From positions 372,001 to 436,000 of the forward strand of contig JAPZTL010000004.1 of the NCBI GenBank assembly GCA_027532825.1: 64,000 nucleotides of DNA, in the 5' to 3' direction. Both the position numbers and the translations under genes were made by a program. This DNA comes from Silanimonas sp021297925. Lineage in GTDB: Bacteria; Pseudomonadota; Gammaproteobacteria; Xanthomonadales; Xanthomonadaceae. Of the stretch, positions 47,503 to 56,664 are shown one piece after another (the first letter of the stretch is position 1; the number at the start of each line of letters is the position of its first letter). The notes beneath the pieces were generated by a model. That model saw nothing but the letters and a program-made list of their open reading frames with translations, had not been told where the DNA came from and did not search any database.

Positions 47503-48660
47503 TCAGGCGTTGCCGGCGAACAGCTCGCGCCCGATCAGCATGCGGCGGATCTCGTTCGTTCCGGCACCAATCGCATACAGCTTCGCGTCGCGCAGGATGC
47601 GCCCGGTGTCGTACTCGTTGATGTAGCCGTTGCCGCCCAGCGTCTGGATGGCTTCCAGCGCCACCTGCACGGCGGCTTCCGAGGCGTGCAGCAGGCAGCT
47701 CGCGGCGTCCACGCGGCTCTTGTGGCCGGCGTCGTAGTCGCGGCCCACCTGGTAGGCGAAGGCGCGGCTGCTTTGCAGCGCCGTGTACATGTCGGCGATC
47801 TTCCCCTGCATCAGCCCGAAGGTGCCGATCGGAGAGTCGAACTGCTTGCGCTCCCGGACGTAGGGCAGGGCGATGTCCAGCGCCGCCTGCATCAGGCCGA
47901 TCGGGCCGCCGGTCAGCACGAGACGCTCGGTGTTCAGGCCGCTCATCAGCACCTTGACGCCCTTGTGGACCTCTCCGAGCACGTTCTCGGCGGGGATCTC
48001 GCAGTCCTCGAACACCAGTTCGCAGGTGTTGCTGCCGCGCATGCCGAGCTTGTCGAGCTTCTGCGCCGTGCTGAAGCCCTTCATGCCCTTCTCGACGAGG
48101 AAGGCCGTCATGCACTGGCTGCCGGCCTCCTTGCCCGCGGTGCGCATGTAGACGATCAGCACGTCGGCCTCGGGGCCGTTGGTGATCCACATCTTGTTGC
48201 CGTTGGCCACCCAGACGTCGCCGCGCTGTTCCGCGCGGCAGGCCATCGAGCCCACCACGTCGGAGCCAGCACCTGGCTCGCTCATCGCCAGCGCGCCGAC
48301 CCACTCGCCGCTGCACAGCTTCGGCAGGTACTTCGCCCGCTGCGCGGCGTTGCCGTTGGCGTAGAGGTTGCTCACGCACAGATTGGAGTGCGCGCCGTAG
48401 GAGAGGCCCACCGAACCCGAGGCGCGGCTGATCTCCTCCATCGCCACGAGGTGGGCGAGGTAGCCCATCTCGCTGCCGCCGTACTCGCCCGGCACGGTGA
48501 TGCCCAGCAGGCCCATCTCGCCCAGCTTCCGCCACAGGTCGGCCGGGAACAGGTTGTCGTGGTCGATCTGCGCGGCGCGCGGCGCGATTTCGCTCTCGGC
48601 GAAACGGCGGACGGCGTCGCGGAGGGCATCGATGTCGTCGGAGAGAGGGAAGGGGCGCAT
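47503..48660 (-). CDS. liuA: Isovaleryl-CoA dehydrogenase
   Basis: 385 residues from ATG 48660. Acyl-CoA dehydrogenase with FAD, passing electrons to ETF. ALAMSEPGAGSDVVGSM and KMWITNGPEADVLIVY are family motifs. The catalytic base lies in LNTERLVLTGGPIGLMQ: isovaleryl-CoA dehydrogenases carry this Glu in helix G instead of the usual C-terminal site, and here the C-terminal site is Gly (YAIGAGTNEIRR). That supports the isovaleryl specificity. First step of leucine catabolism after the ketoacid dehydrogenase. It lies 4 bp downstream of the leucine dehydrogenase gene in the same operon. Confidence 0.95.
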   Translation of the reverse strand: MRPFPLSDDIDALRDAVRRFAESEIAPRAAQIDHDNLFPADLWRKLGEMGLLGITVPGEYGGSEMGYLAHLVAMEEISRASGSVGLSYGAHSNLCVSNLYANGNAAQRAKYLPKLCSGEWVGALAMSEPGAGSDVVGSMACRAEQRGDVWVANGNKMWITNGPEADVLIVYMRTAGKEAGSQCMTAFLVEKGMKGFSTAQKLDKLGMRGSNTCELVFEDCEIPAENVLGEVHKGVKVLMSGLNTERLVLTGGPIGLMQAALDIALPYVRERKQFDSPIGTFGLMQGKIADMYTALQSSRAFAYQVGRDYDAGHKSRVDAASCLLHASEAAVQVALEAIQTLGGNGYINEYDTGRILRDAKLYAIGAGTNEIRRMLIGRELFAGNA

Positions 48661-48664
48661 GGGA

Positions 48665-49762
48665 TCAGCCCTTGCGACCCATGAACTGCGGTCGCGCCGA
48701 GCCAAGGTGCGGCAGCTTGAGCTTGCCGATGCTGTGGATGCGCTCCTCGGCCATGCGGTCGGCGGCGCGGAAGGTGGGGATGCCCTCGCGCTTGCTGATC
48801 TCGAAGATGCGGCCGAGGTTGTAGTAGATCGTCCGCATCATGCGCATGGCGCGCTCGCGGTTGTAGCCGTCGATCTCGAGCGAGACGTTCATCAGGCCAC
48901 CGGCGTTCACCGCGTAGTCCGGCGCATAGAGGATGCCGCGCTTCTCCACTTCCATGCCGATCTCGTCGTTCGCCAGCTGGTTGTTGGCGGCGCCGCAGAT
49001 GATCTTGCACTTCAGGCGCGGCAGGGTGGCCGCGTTCACCGTGCCGCCGAGGGCGGTCGGCGAGTAGACGTCGGCGTCCACGTCGTAGATCTCGTCGAGG
49101 GCCACGGCCTCGCAGCCGAACTCGTCGACGGCGCGCTGCACGGCGTCCTTGTTGATGTCGGTGACGAAGACCTTGGCGCCCTTCTCGCGCAGCAGCTTCA
49201 CGAACTCCATGCCGACGTGGCCCACGCCCTGCACGGCGTAGCTGTACTTGCCCACGTCCTCGTTGCCGAACTTCACGTTCAGCGCGGCCATCAGGCCCTG
49301 CACGGTGCCGTACGCGGTGAACGGCGAGGGGTCGCCCGAGCCGCCGTGCACCTGGTGCACGCCGGTCACGAACTCCGTCTCGCGGAACACGTATTCCATG
49401 TCGTTGACGTCGATGCCGACGTCCTCGGCCGTGATGTAGCGGCCGTTGAGCGAATTCACGAAGCGGCCGAAGGCGCGGAACAGGGCCTCCGACTTGTCCT
49501 TGTTCGGGTCGCCGATGATGACGGCCTTGCCGCCGCCGAGGTTCAGGCCGGACACCGCCGCCTTGTAGGTCATGCCGCGCGAGAGGCGCAGCACGTCGTT
49601 CACCGCATCCTGTTCGGTGGCGTAGGGCCACATGCGCGTGCCGCCCAGCGCGGGGCCCAGCACGGTGTTGTGGATGGCGATGATGGCCTTCAGGCCGGCA
49701 TCCGGGTTGTGGCAGAACACCACTTCCTCGTGGCCGGTCTTGGCGAGGGTCTCGAAGATCAT
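48665..49762 (-). CDS. Leucine (branched-chain amino acid) dehydrogenase
   Basis: 365 residues, the size of leucine dehydrogenase rather than glutamate dehydrogenase (about 450). Substrate/catalytic Lys region GMTYKAAVSGLNLGGGKAVIIGDP, NSLNGRYITAEDVGIDVNDMEYV, and NAD loop AVQGVGHVGMEFVKLLREKG. It deaminates Leu, Ile or Val to the ketoacids with NAD+. Operon with liuA downstream. The ketoacid dehydrogenase complex is not in the window. Phenylalanine dehydrogenase is related, but context favours leucine. Confidence 0.92.
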   Translation of the reverse strand: MIFETLAKTGHEEVVFCHNPDAGLKAIIAIHNTVLGPALGGTRMWPYATEQDAVNDVLRLSRGMTYKAAVSGLNLGGGKAVIIGDPNKDKSEALFRAFGRFVNSLNGRYITAEDVGIDVNDMEYVFRETEFVTGVHQVHGGSGDPSPFTAYGTVQGLMAALNVKFGNEDVGKYSYAVQGVGHVGMEFVKLLREKGAKVFVTDINKDAVQRAVDEFGCEAVALDEIYDVDADVYSPTALGGTVNAATLPRLKCKIICGAANNQLANDEIGMEVEKRGILYAPDYAVNAGGLMNVSLEIDGYNRERAMRMMRTIYYNLGRIFEISKREGIPTFRAADRMAEERIHSIGKLKLPHLGSARPQFMGRKG

Positions 49763-49813
49763 GCGGGGGCTCCGGAAAAGGCAAAGCCGCCGGGGGCGCC
49801 GGCGGCGGCGCGC

Positions 49814-49819
49814 ATTGTA
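49814..49819 (-). promoter_or_regulatory. -10-like TACAAT upstream of leucine dehydrogenase
   Basis: TACAAT (five of six to TATAAT) on the gene's strand predicts a leader of about 45 nt. Nearby GCAATTGC (49822-49829) is an 8-bp palindrome that could be an operator half. Confidence 0.4.
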
Positions 49820-49859
49820 AAGCAATTGCTCTAGGCGGGCGTCTGGCGGCGGGATGGGC

Positions 49860-51005
49860 TCAGAACCCGCGCACCGCGCCGCCGCGGATCCACAGCGTCG
49901 CGATCCACTTTTCCCCGCGACGCACCGGCAGGCCGGCGTGCAGGCTGTCCTCGTCCGGGCTGCCGTCGGGGCGCAGGTTGCGGAACACCAGCGCCGCGCC
50001 CGCGCGGGGTGCGACCCGCACGTTCCGGCGCGGGAAATCGGTTTCGCCGCCGTCATCGACGGCATTGAGGTAGGCCACGACGGTGGCCGCGCGCTGCCCG
50101 CCGCGGCCCTGGTCCGGATCGGCCAGCGTCGACGGCGGCAGCAGGTCGCGGTGCAGCCGGTATTCCTGCCCCGGCCGATAGCGCAGCACCACCATCGGCT
50201 CGGCGTTGGCCGCCGGCAGCCCCGCCAGTCCGCATAACCGGCGCTGCAGGAGGCGCATCGCCACGTCTTCCATCAGCGGGTCGATCGGCGCGTCGTGGCT
50301 GGTGCGGATCGGCACCCGCAGCGTCCCGCCCGACGCCGGGTCCCAGGCCTGCGACGGTTCCAGCAAGGGCGTGGCCAGCGCCTGCAGGTAGGCCGCGTCC
50401 TCCGGCCCGAAGGCCGCTTCCTGCAACCGCCAGTCCTCGTCGTCGCGCAAGGGCGGCAGGCGACGCGTCGCATGCGCCACGTCCAGCGGCGGGGCTTCCG
50501 CGAGGGCCGCCGCCACCGCGGCCGGCGTCGGGGCCACGGGCACGGCCGTGGGCGCCCGGCGTCGCCACAGCGCCAGCGCCACCGGATCCCCGGCGCCTGC
50601 GCCCAGCGCGAACCAGCGGGTGGCCGATGCCTGCGCCAACGCCTCCGGCTGCGCCGCCCACAGCATCGCCAGCGAGCGCCACGCCAAGGGATGCCCCGCC
50701 CGGGCCGCCGCCTGCAGGTCCTCGGCCCAGCGGCCGTCGGCGTCGCCGGCGGTGACCACGGCGCGGGTGTAGCGCGCACCGGGGTGGCCGGTGCCGGCCG
50801 CATCGTCCAAGTGGCGACGGCCCGCCTCGGCGTCCGGGGCCGGGTGCATGCGGTACAGGTGCAGCCGCGCCAGCTCGTGCGCGGCCTCGACGTGCCCGTC
50901 GGCCGCCAGCGTTTCCAGCGCGCGGGCACCCGCCTCGATCCGACCGTCGACGAGGGCCGCGAAGGCGGCATGGAAGGCGCGGTCGGCGGCAGAGGGGGCG
51001 GTCAT
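49860..51005 (-). CDS. 2OG-Fe(II) oxygenase (prolyl 4-hydroxylase type) with Sel1-like N-terminal region
   Basis: 381 residues from ATG 51005. Residues 10-150 are Ala-rich helical hairpins (GHVEAAHELARLHLYRM, GHPGARYTRAV, GHPLAWRSLAMLWA), similar to Sel1/TPR-like repeats. Residues 270-381 are the dioxygenase barrel: RYRPGQEYRLHRDLL with the iron-binding H-x-D, VVAYLNAVDDGGETDFPR, and SLHAGLPVRRGEKWIATLWIRG with the third His and the 2OG-binding basic residue. Such proteins hydroxylate prolines or related protein residues; the target is unknown. Divergent from icmF. Confidence 0.88.
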   Translation of the reverse strand: MTAPSAADRAFHAAFAALVDGRIEAGARALETLAADGHVEAAHELARLHLYRMHPAPDAEAGRRHLDDAAGTGHPGARYTRAVVTAGDADGRWAEDLQAAARAGHPLAWRSLAMLWAAQPEALAQASATRWFALGAGAGDPVALALWRRRAPTAVPVAPTPAAVAAALAEAPPLDVAHATRRLPPLRDDEDWRLQEAAFGPEDAAYLQALATPLLEPSQAWDPASGGTLRVPIRTSHDAPIDPLMEDVAMRLLQRRLCGLAGLPAANAEPMVVLRYRPGQEYRLHRDLLPPSTLADPDQGRGGQRAATVVAYLNAVDDGGETDFPRRNVRVAPRAGAALVFRNLRPDGSPDEDSLHAGLPVRRGEKWIATLWIRGGAVRGF

Positions 51006-51073
51006 GCGGCGATTGTGCCGGCGTCCCTCACGCCGCGACCACCCCGCCCGGACCGGCCCGCGGCGCCGCGCCG

Positions 51074-51079
51074 TACAAT
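51074..51079 (+). promoter_or_regulatory. -10-like TACAAT upstream of icmF
   Basis: TACAAT in a GC-rich background, 34 bp before the icmF ATG; no clear -35 is visible. Confidence 0.4.
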
Positions 51080-51112
51080 CGAGCATTCACTCGAACCCGG
51101 ACCGTGGCCGTC

Positions 51113-54100
51113 ATGAGCACCCCTGCCAACTCCATCCCGCACGCCGCCGCCGAAGCCACCCCCCTGCGCTTCGTCACCGCCGCCTCGCTGTTCGACGGCC
51201 ACGACGCCGCCATCAACGTGATGCGCCGGCTGATCCAGTCGCAGGGCGCCGAGGTCATCCACCTCGGGCACAACCGCTCGGTCGAGGACGTGGTGCGCGC
51301 CGCGCTGCAGGAAGACGCCGACGGCATCGCCCTCAGCAGCTACCAGGGCGGCCACACCGAGTACTTCAAGTACATGGTGGACATGCTGAAAGAGCGCGGC
51401 GCCGGCCACATCCGCGTGTTCGGCGGCGGCGGCGGCACCATCACGCCGGAAGAGATCGCCGAGCTGCAGGCCTACGGCGTCGAGCGCATCTACCACCCGA
51501 ACGACGGCATGCAGATGGGCCTCGTCGGGATGATCGAAGACCTCGTGGCCCGCACCCACAAGGCGCGCCTCGGCACCATCAAGCCCAGCGCCGTGGCCGT
51601 CGAAGACGAGATCGCCGTGGGTCGCATGCTCTCGGCGATTGAAGAAGGGGCGATCCCCGAGGCCGAGCTGGCCACCCTGCGCAAGGGCTGGCAGCTGGCC
51701 GGCGGCAAGACCCCGGTGGTCGGCCTCACCGGCACCGGCGGCGCGGGCAAGAGCTCCGTCACCGACGAGATCATCAACCGCTTCCTGCAGGCCTTCCCGG
51801 CCATGCGCATCGCGGTGATCTCGGTCGACCCGACCCGCCGCCGCACCGGCGGCGCGCTGCTCGGCGACCGCATCCGCATGAACTCGTTGCGCTCGCCGCG
51901 CGTCTTCATGCGCTCGATGGCCACCCGCCGCCAGCATGTGGCGACGAACGCCGTGCTGAAGGACTGCATCGCCTTCCTGCGCGGCCTGAGCTACGACCTC
52001 GTGCTGGTGGAAACCGCCGGCATCGGCCAGAGCGATTCCGAGATCGTCGACCTCGTCGACTTCCCGGTGTACGTGATGACCAGCGACTACGGCGCGGCCA
52101 GCCAGCTCGAGAAGATCGACATGCTCGACTACGCCGAGCTGGTGATCCTCAACAAGTTCGACCGCCGCGGCGCCGAAGACGCCCTGCGCGACGTGCGCAA
52201 GCAGTGGAAGCGCAACCGCGTGGCCTTCCAGATGCCGGACGACGAAGTGCCCGTCTACCCGACGATCGCCTCGCAGTTCAACGACCCCGGCGTCAGCTGG
52301 ATGTTCGCCAACCTCTGCCAGCGCCTTAGGACTAAGCTGGGCGAGGGCATCGCCTCGAACGCCTGCGATTTCGCGCCGGCCATCGATACGGCCCTGAAGG
52401 AACCCCGCGCCACCGTGCTGATCCCCGGCGCGCGCATTCGCTACTTGGCTGAAATTGCCGAGCAAGGCCGCCGCATCAATGGCGAGATCCTGCGCCAGCG
52501 CGAAGCCGCCGAGCGTGCGCAGGCCTGCTGGGCCGCGCTGCAGGAGCTGAGTGATCCGAAGCTGCCCAAGGCCCTCGACCTCTACACCTCGGAGGCCTTG
52601 AGCGAACCCGGCGACCGCTCGCTCACCACGCTGCGCCAGCGCTACAACGACGCGCTGAACTCGCTCACCACCGAAAGCCTCGCCTTGCTGCGCGCGTGGC
52701 CGGAGCGGCTGAAGTCGGTCACCGACGAGTTCAACGAATACAAAGTGCGCGACAAGGTCATCCGCGTCGAGAACTACCGCGAATCCTTGAGCCACCAGAA
52801 GATCCCGAAGATCGCCGCCCCGCAGTGGAAGAGCTGGGGCGAGCTGCTGGTGTTCTTAGCCAAGGAAAACCTGCCCGGCCATTACCCCTACACCGGCGGC
52901 GTCTACCCCTACCGCCGCAGCGGCGAAGACCCCATCCGCATGTTCGCGGGCGAGGGCACGCCGGAGCGCACCAACCGCCGCTTCCATTACCTGAGCCTCG
53001 GCCAGCCGGCCGCGCGCCTCTCCACCGCCTTCGACAGCGTGACGCTGTACGGCGAAGACCCGGCCGAGCGCCCGGACATCTACGGCAAGATCGGCAACAG
53101 CGGCGTCTCCATCGCCACGCTGGACGACATGAAGAAGCTGTACTCCGGCTTCGACCTGTGCGCGCCCAGCACCTCGGTGAGCATGACGATCAATGGCCCG
53201 GCGCCGATCATCCTCGCGATGTTCATGAACACCGCCATCGACCAGCAGGTGGAGAAGCACCTGAAGGCCGATCCGGCGCGCTGGGCGCAGGCCGAAGCCA
53301 CCATCGCCAAGCTCTTCGAAGGCCGCACGCGCCCCGAGTATTCCGGCGGCCTGCCCGAGGGCAACAACGGCCTCGGCCTGGGCCTGCTGGGCGTGACAGG
53401 CGACCAGGTGCTCGACGCCGAGACCTACGCCCGCATCAAGGCCGAGACCCTGAGCACCGTGCGCGGCACCGTGCAGGCCGACATCCTCAAAGAGGACCAG
53501 GCGCAGAACACCTGCATCTTCAGCACCGAGTTCGCGCTGCGGATGATGGGCGACATCCAGCAGTACTTCGTCGACCAGAAGGTGCGCAACTTCTACTCGG
53601 TGAGCATCTCGGGCTACCACATCGCCGAGGCTGGGGCGAACCCGATCTCGCAGCTGGCCTTCACCCTCAGTAATGGCTTTACGATCGTCGAGTACTACCT
53701 CGCGCGCGGCATGAAGATCGACGACTTCGCGCCCAACCTGTCGTTCTTCTTCAGCAACGGCATGGACCCGGAGTACACCGTCATCGGCCGCGTGGCCCGC
53801 CGCATCTGGGCCCGCGCCATGCGCGAGCGCTACGGCGCCAACGAGCGCAGCCAGATGCTGAAGTACCACATCCAGACCAGCGGCCGATCCCTGCACGCGC
53901 AGGAGATCCAGTTCAACGACATCCGCACCACGCTGCAGGCCCTGTACGCGCTGTTCGACAACTGCAACAGCCTGCACACCAACGCCTACGACGAAGCGAT
54001 CACCACGCCGACGGAAGAAAGCGTGCGCCGCGCCGTGGCCATCCAGATGATCATCAACAAGGAGCTGGGGCTGAACTTCAACGAGAACCCCTGGCAGGGC

Positions 54101-54565
54101 AGCTTCGTGGTGGACCAGCTCACCGACCTGGTGGAAGAGGCCGTGTACAAGGAGTTCGAGGCCATCAGCGAGCGCGGCGGCGTGCTGGGCGCCATGGACA
54201 CCATGTACCAGCGCGGCAAGATCCAGGAAGAATCGCTCTACTACGAGCACAAGAAGCACGACGGCAGCCTGCCCCTGGTGGGCGTGAACACCTTCCTGGG
54301 CAAGGACCACGGCGGCGAGATCACCACCACCATCGAGCTGATCCGCAGCACCGAAGACGAGAAGGGCCAGCAGATCGCCAACGTGCGCACCTACCAGGGC
54401 GCGCGAAATGGCGGCGCGGCCGACGGGCTAAAGCCCCTGCAGCAGACCGCCCGGAAGCGCGAGAACCTGTTCGCCGCGCTGATCGAAGCGGTGAAGACCC
54501 ACAGCCTCGGTCAGATCAGCCATGCGCTGTATGAGGTGGGTGGGGAGTATCGAAGGAATATGTAA
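51113..54565 (+). CDS. icmF: Fused isobutyryl-CoA mutase IcmF
   Basis: 1150 residues from ATG 51113 (a GTG three codons earlier is possible). Order of parts matches IcmF: B12-binding domain (15-150) with DGHDAAI, the D-x-H that ligates cobalt; a MeaB-type G-protein chaperone (200-430) with GTGGAGKS at 207-214; then the radical-enzyme TIM barrel (520-1150) with PYTGGVYPYRRSGEDPIRMFAGEG and the substrate region TISGYHIAEAGANP-like SISGYHIAEAGANPISQ. It interconverts isobutyryl-CoA and n-butyryl-CoA (some members isovaleryl/pivalyl-CoA) with adenosylcobalamin. It fits the branched-chain catabolism theme. Confidence 0.95.
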   Translation: MSTPANSIPHAAAEATPLRFVTAASLFDGHDAAINVMRRLIQSQGAEVIHLGHNRSVEDVVRAALQEDADGIALSSYQGGHTEYFKYMVDMLKERGAGHIRVFGGGGGTITPEEIAELQAYGVERIYHPNDGMQMGLVGMIEDLVARTHKARLGTIKPSAVAVEDEIAVGRMLSAIEEGAIPEAELATLRKGWQLAGGKTPVVGLTGTGGAGKSSVTDEIINRFLQAFPAMRIAVISVDPTRRRTGGALLGDRIRMNSLRSPRVFMRSMATRRQHVATNAVLKDCIAFLRGLSYDLVLVETAGIGQSDSEIVDLVDFPVYVMTSDYGAASQLEKIDMLDYAELVILNKFDRRGAEDALRDVRKQWKRNRVAFQMPDDEVPVYPTIASQFNDPGVSWMFANLCQRLRTKLGEGIASNACDFAPAIDTALKEPRATVLIPGARIRYLAEIAEQGRRINGEILRQREAAERAQACWAALQELSDPKLPKALDLYTSEALSEPGDRSLTTLRQRYNDALNSLTTESLALLRAWPERLKSVTDEFNEYKVRDKVIRVENYRESLSHQKIPKIAAPQWKSWGELLVFLAKENLPGHYPYTGGVYPYRRSGEDPIRMFAGEGTPERTNRRFHYLSLGQPAARLSTAFDSVTLYGEDPAERPDIYGKIGNSGVSIATLDDMKKLYSGFDLCAPSTSVSMTINGPAPIILAMFMNTAIDQQVEKHLKADPARWAQAEATIAKLFEGRTRPEYSGGLPEGNNGLGLGLLGVTGDQVLDAETYARIKAETLSTVRGTVQADILKEDQAQNTCIFSTEFALRMMGDIQQYFVDQKVRNFYSVSISGYHIAEAGANPISQLAFTLSNGFTIVEYYLARGMKIDDFAPNLSFFFSNGMDPEYTVIGRVARRIWARAMRERYGANERSQMLKYHIQTSGRSLHAQEIQFNDIRTTLQALYALFDNCNSLHTNAYDEAITTPTEESVRRAVAIQMIINKELGLNFNENPWQGSFVVDQLTDLVEEAVYKEFEAISERGGVLGAMDTMYQRGKIQEESLYYEHKKHDGSLPLVGVNTFLGKDHGGEITTTIELIRSTEDEKGQQIANVRTYQGARNGGAADGLKPLQQTARKRENLFAALIEAVKTHSLGQISHALYEVGGEYRRNM

Positions 54566-54582
54566 GTCCCGCTTCCTTCTGG

Positions 54583-54609
54583 TCGGCGCCCGGTTATCCT
54601 GGGCGCCGA
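54583..54609 (+). terminator. Hairpin after icmF
   Basis: TCGGCGCCC, a 9-nt loop and GGGCGCCGA form a perfect 9-bp stem 18 bp past the icmF stop. The T-tract is short, so termination is uncertain; the hairpin also lies only 13 bp before the next ATG. Confidence 0.5.
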
Positions 54610-54622
54610 TTCGGGAGGCGCC

Positions 54623-56635
54623 ATGGACCCTGCGCAGACTTCTTCGAGCGGCTATCGCCGCTACGGTTACGGACGACCGCTTGCCGACTTTCTGGCCGCT
54701 GATCCGCGTGCCGTGCTTGGTGAGCTGACTCAGCGATCCGCATTCAACGTCGATCAGACACAAGTCGCTGCATGGGGTGGCAGCATCGAATGCCTTCGAG
54801 AAGCTCTCGCGCCGATCGGTCTTGAGGGGCATCTCTTTCTGGAATTCGATGTGCCCCGCCTCGGTCGACGTATTGACGCCGTTTTGGTGCTTCGCCACGC
54901 GGTGTTTGTCATCGAGTTCAAGATCAACGCCAAAGCCTTTTTGGCCGCCGACCTCGATCAAGTAGTCGACTATGCGCTCGATCTAAAGCATTTTCACGAG
55001 ACCAGTCACGACGTTTCGGTGGTGCCGATCCTCGTGTCCACAGAGGCGCGTGCTGTCACCGTTCAGGCGGCCATGGACGCGGCGGTGCCGAACCTATTCC
55101 TGCCGATGCGCTGCACGCCCGAGACCTTGGGGCAGGGCATCGCCTTAGCTCTGGAGCTGGCCGAGGGCCCGGCCATCGATGCTGAGGCGTGGGTGCGCGG
55201 TCGCTACAAGCCCACGCCCACCATCGTCGAGGCGGCGATGGCGCTCTATGCCCGGCACGACGTGACCGACATCTCGCGCAGCGATGCGGCCAACCTCAGC
55301 CAGACCTCGGGCTTTGTTGGCCAAGTCATCACGCAGGCCCGCGAGCAGGGCCGCAAGGCGATCTGTTTTGTCACCGGCGTGCCCGGCGCCGGCAAGACGC
55401 TGGTGGGCCTCGACGTCGCCACGCAGAGCACCAATGCCGAAGCCGAGCTGCATGCCGTCTACCTCTCCGGCAACGGTCCCTTGGTGCAGGTGCTGCAAGA
55501 GGCCTTAGCGCGGGACCGCAAGCGCCGCGAGGAAGAGCACGGCCGTTCGCTGGGCATCGGCGAGGCGCGCCGGCAAGTGAAGAGCTTCATCCAGAGCGTC
55601 CACCACTTTCGTGATGCGGGGTTGGCGGACCCCACGCCGCCCATCGACCACGTGGCCATCTTCGATGAGGCCCAGCGCGCGTGGAACCGCGAGCAGACGG
55701 CGAGCTTTATGCAGCGCAAGCGCGGGCAGGCGGGCTTCGACCTCTCGGAACCGGAGTTCCTGATCTCCTGCCTCGACCGCCACCCCACCTGGGCGGTGGT
55801 GGTGTGCTTGGTCGGCAACGGGCAGGAGATCAACACCGGCGAGGCCGGCATTGCCGAGTGGCTGGGCTCGGTCGAGCGGCGCTTCCCCGAATGGGAGGTG
55901 TATGTCTCGCCCGAGTTGGGGCAGGGCGACGCCACCGTGGCCGCGCTCAAGGCGCAGGTGCAGGCCCGCGAGAAGCTGCACGAAGCGCCATCGCTGCATC
56001 TGGCCACATCGGTGCGCTCGTTCCGCTCCGAGCGCTACTCCGAGTTCGTGAACCGCCTGCTCGACCTCGACGTGGACGGCGCCAAGGCCCTGCTGCCCGA
56101 GGCCACGGCCCGCTTCCCGCTCCGCGTCACCCGCGACCTCGCCGCGGCCAAGGCGTGGCTGCGCGCCCGGGCTCGCGGCAGCGAGCGCTACGGCATCGTG
56201 GTGTCGTCCGAGGCGCAGCGGTTGCGCCCGCACGCAATCGACGTGCGCGTGAAGGTCGACCCCGTGCACTGGTTCTTGGCCGGCAAGGAGGACACGCGTT
56301 CCTCCTACTACCTCGAAGACGTCGCCACCGAGTTTCAGGTGCAGGGCTTGGAGCTCGACTGGACCTGCGTGGTGTGGGACGGCGACCTGCGCCACGCTGG
56401 CCACGCGTGGACGCATCACAGCTTCATCGGCGACCGTTGGACCAACATCCATAAGGACGACCGCCGCGCCTATCTCGTCAACGCCTACCGCGTGCTGCTC
56501 ACCCGCGCCCGGCAGGGCACCGTGGTTGTGGTGCCGCAGGGCGATCAGGCCGACCCCACCCGCGCGCCGGCGTTCTACGATCCGGTGTACGACTATCTGC
56601 GGGCGGTGGGCGTCGCTGAGCTCTCGGCCAACTGA
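54623..56635 (+). CDS. Nuclease-helicase of the DUF2075/Schlafen-like type (putative defence gene)
   Basis: 670 residues. An N-terminal PD-(D/E)xK-like nuclease fold is suggested by E74, D85 in RRIDAVL and E98-x-K100 in VIEFK. The SF1-type motor has Walker A GVPGAGKT (252-259), Walker B AIFDEAQRAW (DEAQ, 348-351), VVVCLVGNGQEI and a late NAYRVLLTRARQGTVVVVP (motif VI). Domain order fits DUF2075 proteins, which are common in defence islands. The first 450 bases are lower in GC and use rarer codons than the rest. Next to an Mrr-like endonuclease. A defence role is inference. Confidence 0.85.
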   Translation: MDPAQTSSSGYRRYGYGRPLADFLAADPRAVLGELTQRSAFNVDQTQVAAWGGSIECLREALAPIGLEGHLFLEFDVPRLGRRIDAVLVLRHAVFVIEFKINAKAFLAADLDQVVDYALDLKHFHETSHDVSVVPILVSTEARAVTVQAAMDAAVPNLFLPMRCTPETLGQGIALALELAEGPAIDAEAWVRGRYKPTPTIVEAAMALYARHDVTDISRSDAANLSQTSGFVGQVITQAREQGRKAICFVTGVPGAGKTLVGLDVATQSTNAEAELHAVYLSGNGPLVQVLQEALARDRKRREEEHGRSLGIGEARRQVKSFIQSVHHFRDAGLADPTPPIDHVAIFDEAQRAWNREQTASFMQRKRGQAGFDLSEPEFLISCLDRHPTWAVVVCLVGNGQEINTGEAGIAEWLGSVERRFPEWEVYVSPELGQGDATVAALKAQVQAREKLHEAPSLHLATSVRSFRSERYSEFVNRLLDLDVDGAKALLPEATARFPLRVTRDLAAAKAWLRARARGSERYGIVVSSEAQRLRPHAIDVRVKVDPVHWFLAGKEDTRSSYYLEDVATEFQVQGLELDWTCVVWDGDLRHAGHAWTHHSFIGDRWTNIHKDDRRAYLVNAYRVLLTRARQGTVVVVPQGDQADPTRAPAFYDPVYDYLRAVGVAELSAN

Positions 56636-56664
56636 GTCTCACGAAGCGCGCTCACGCCAACGGC

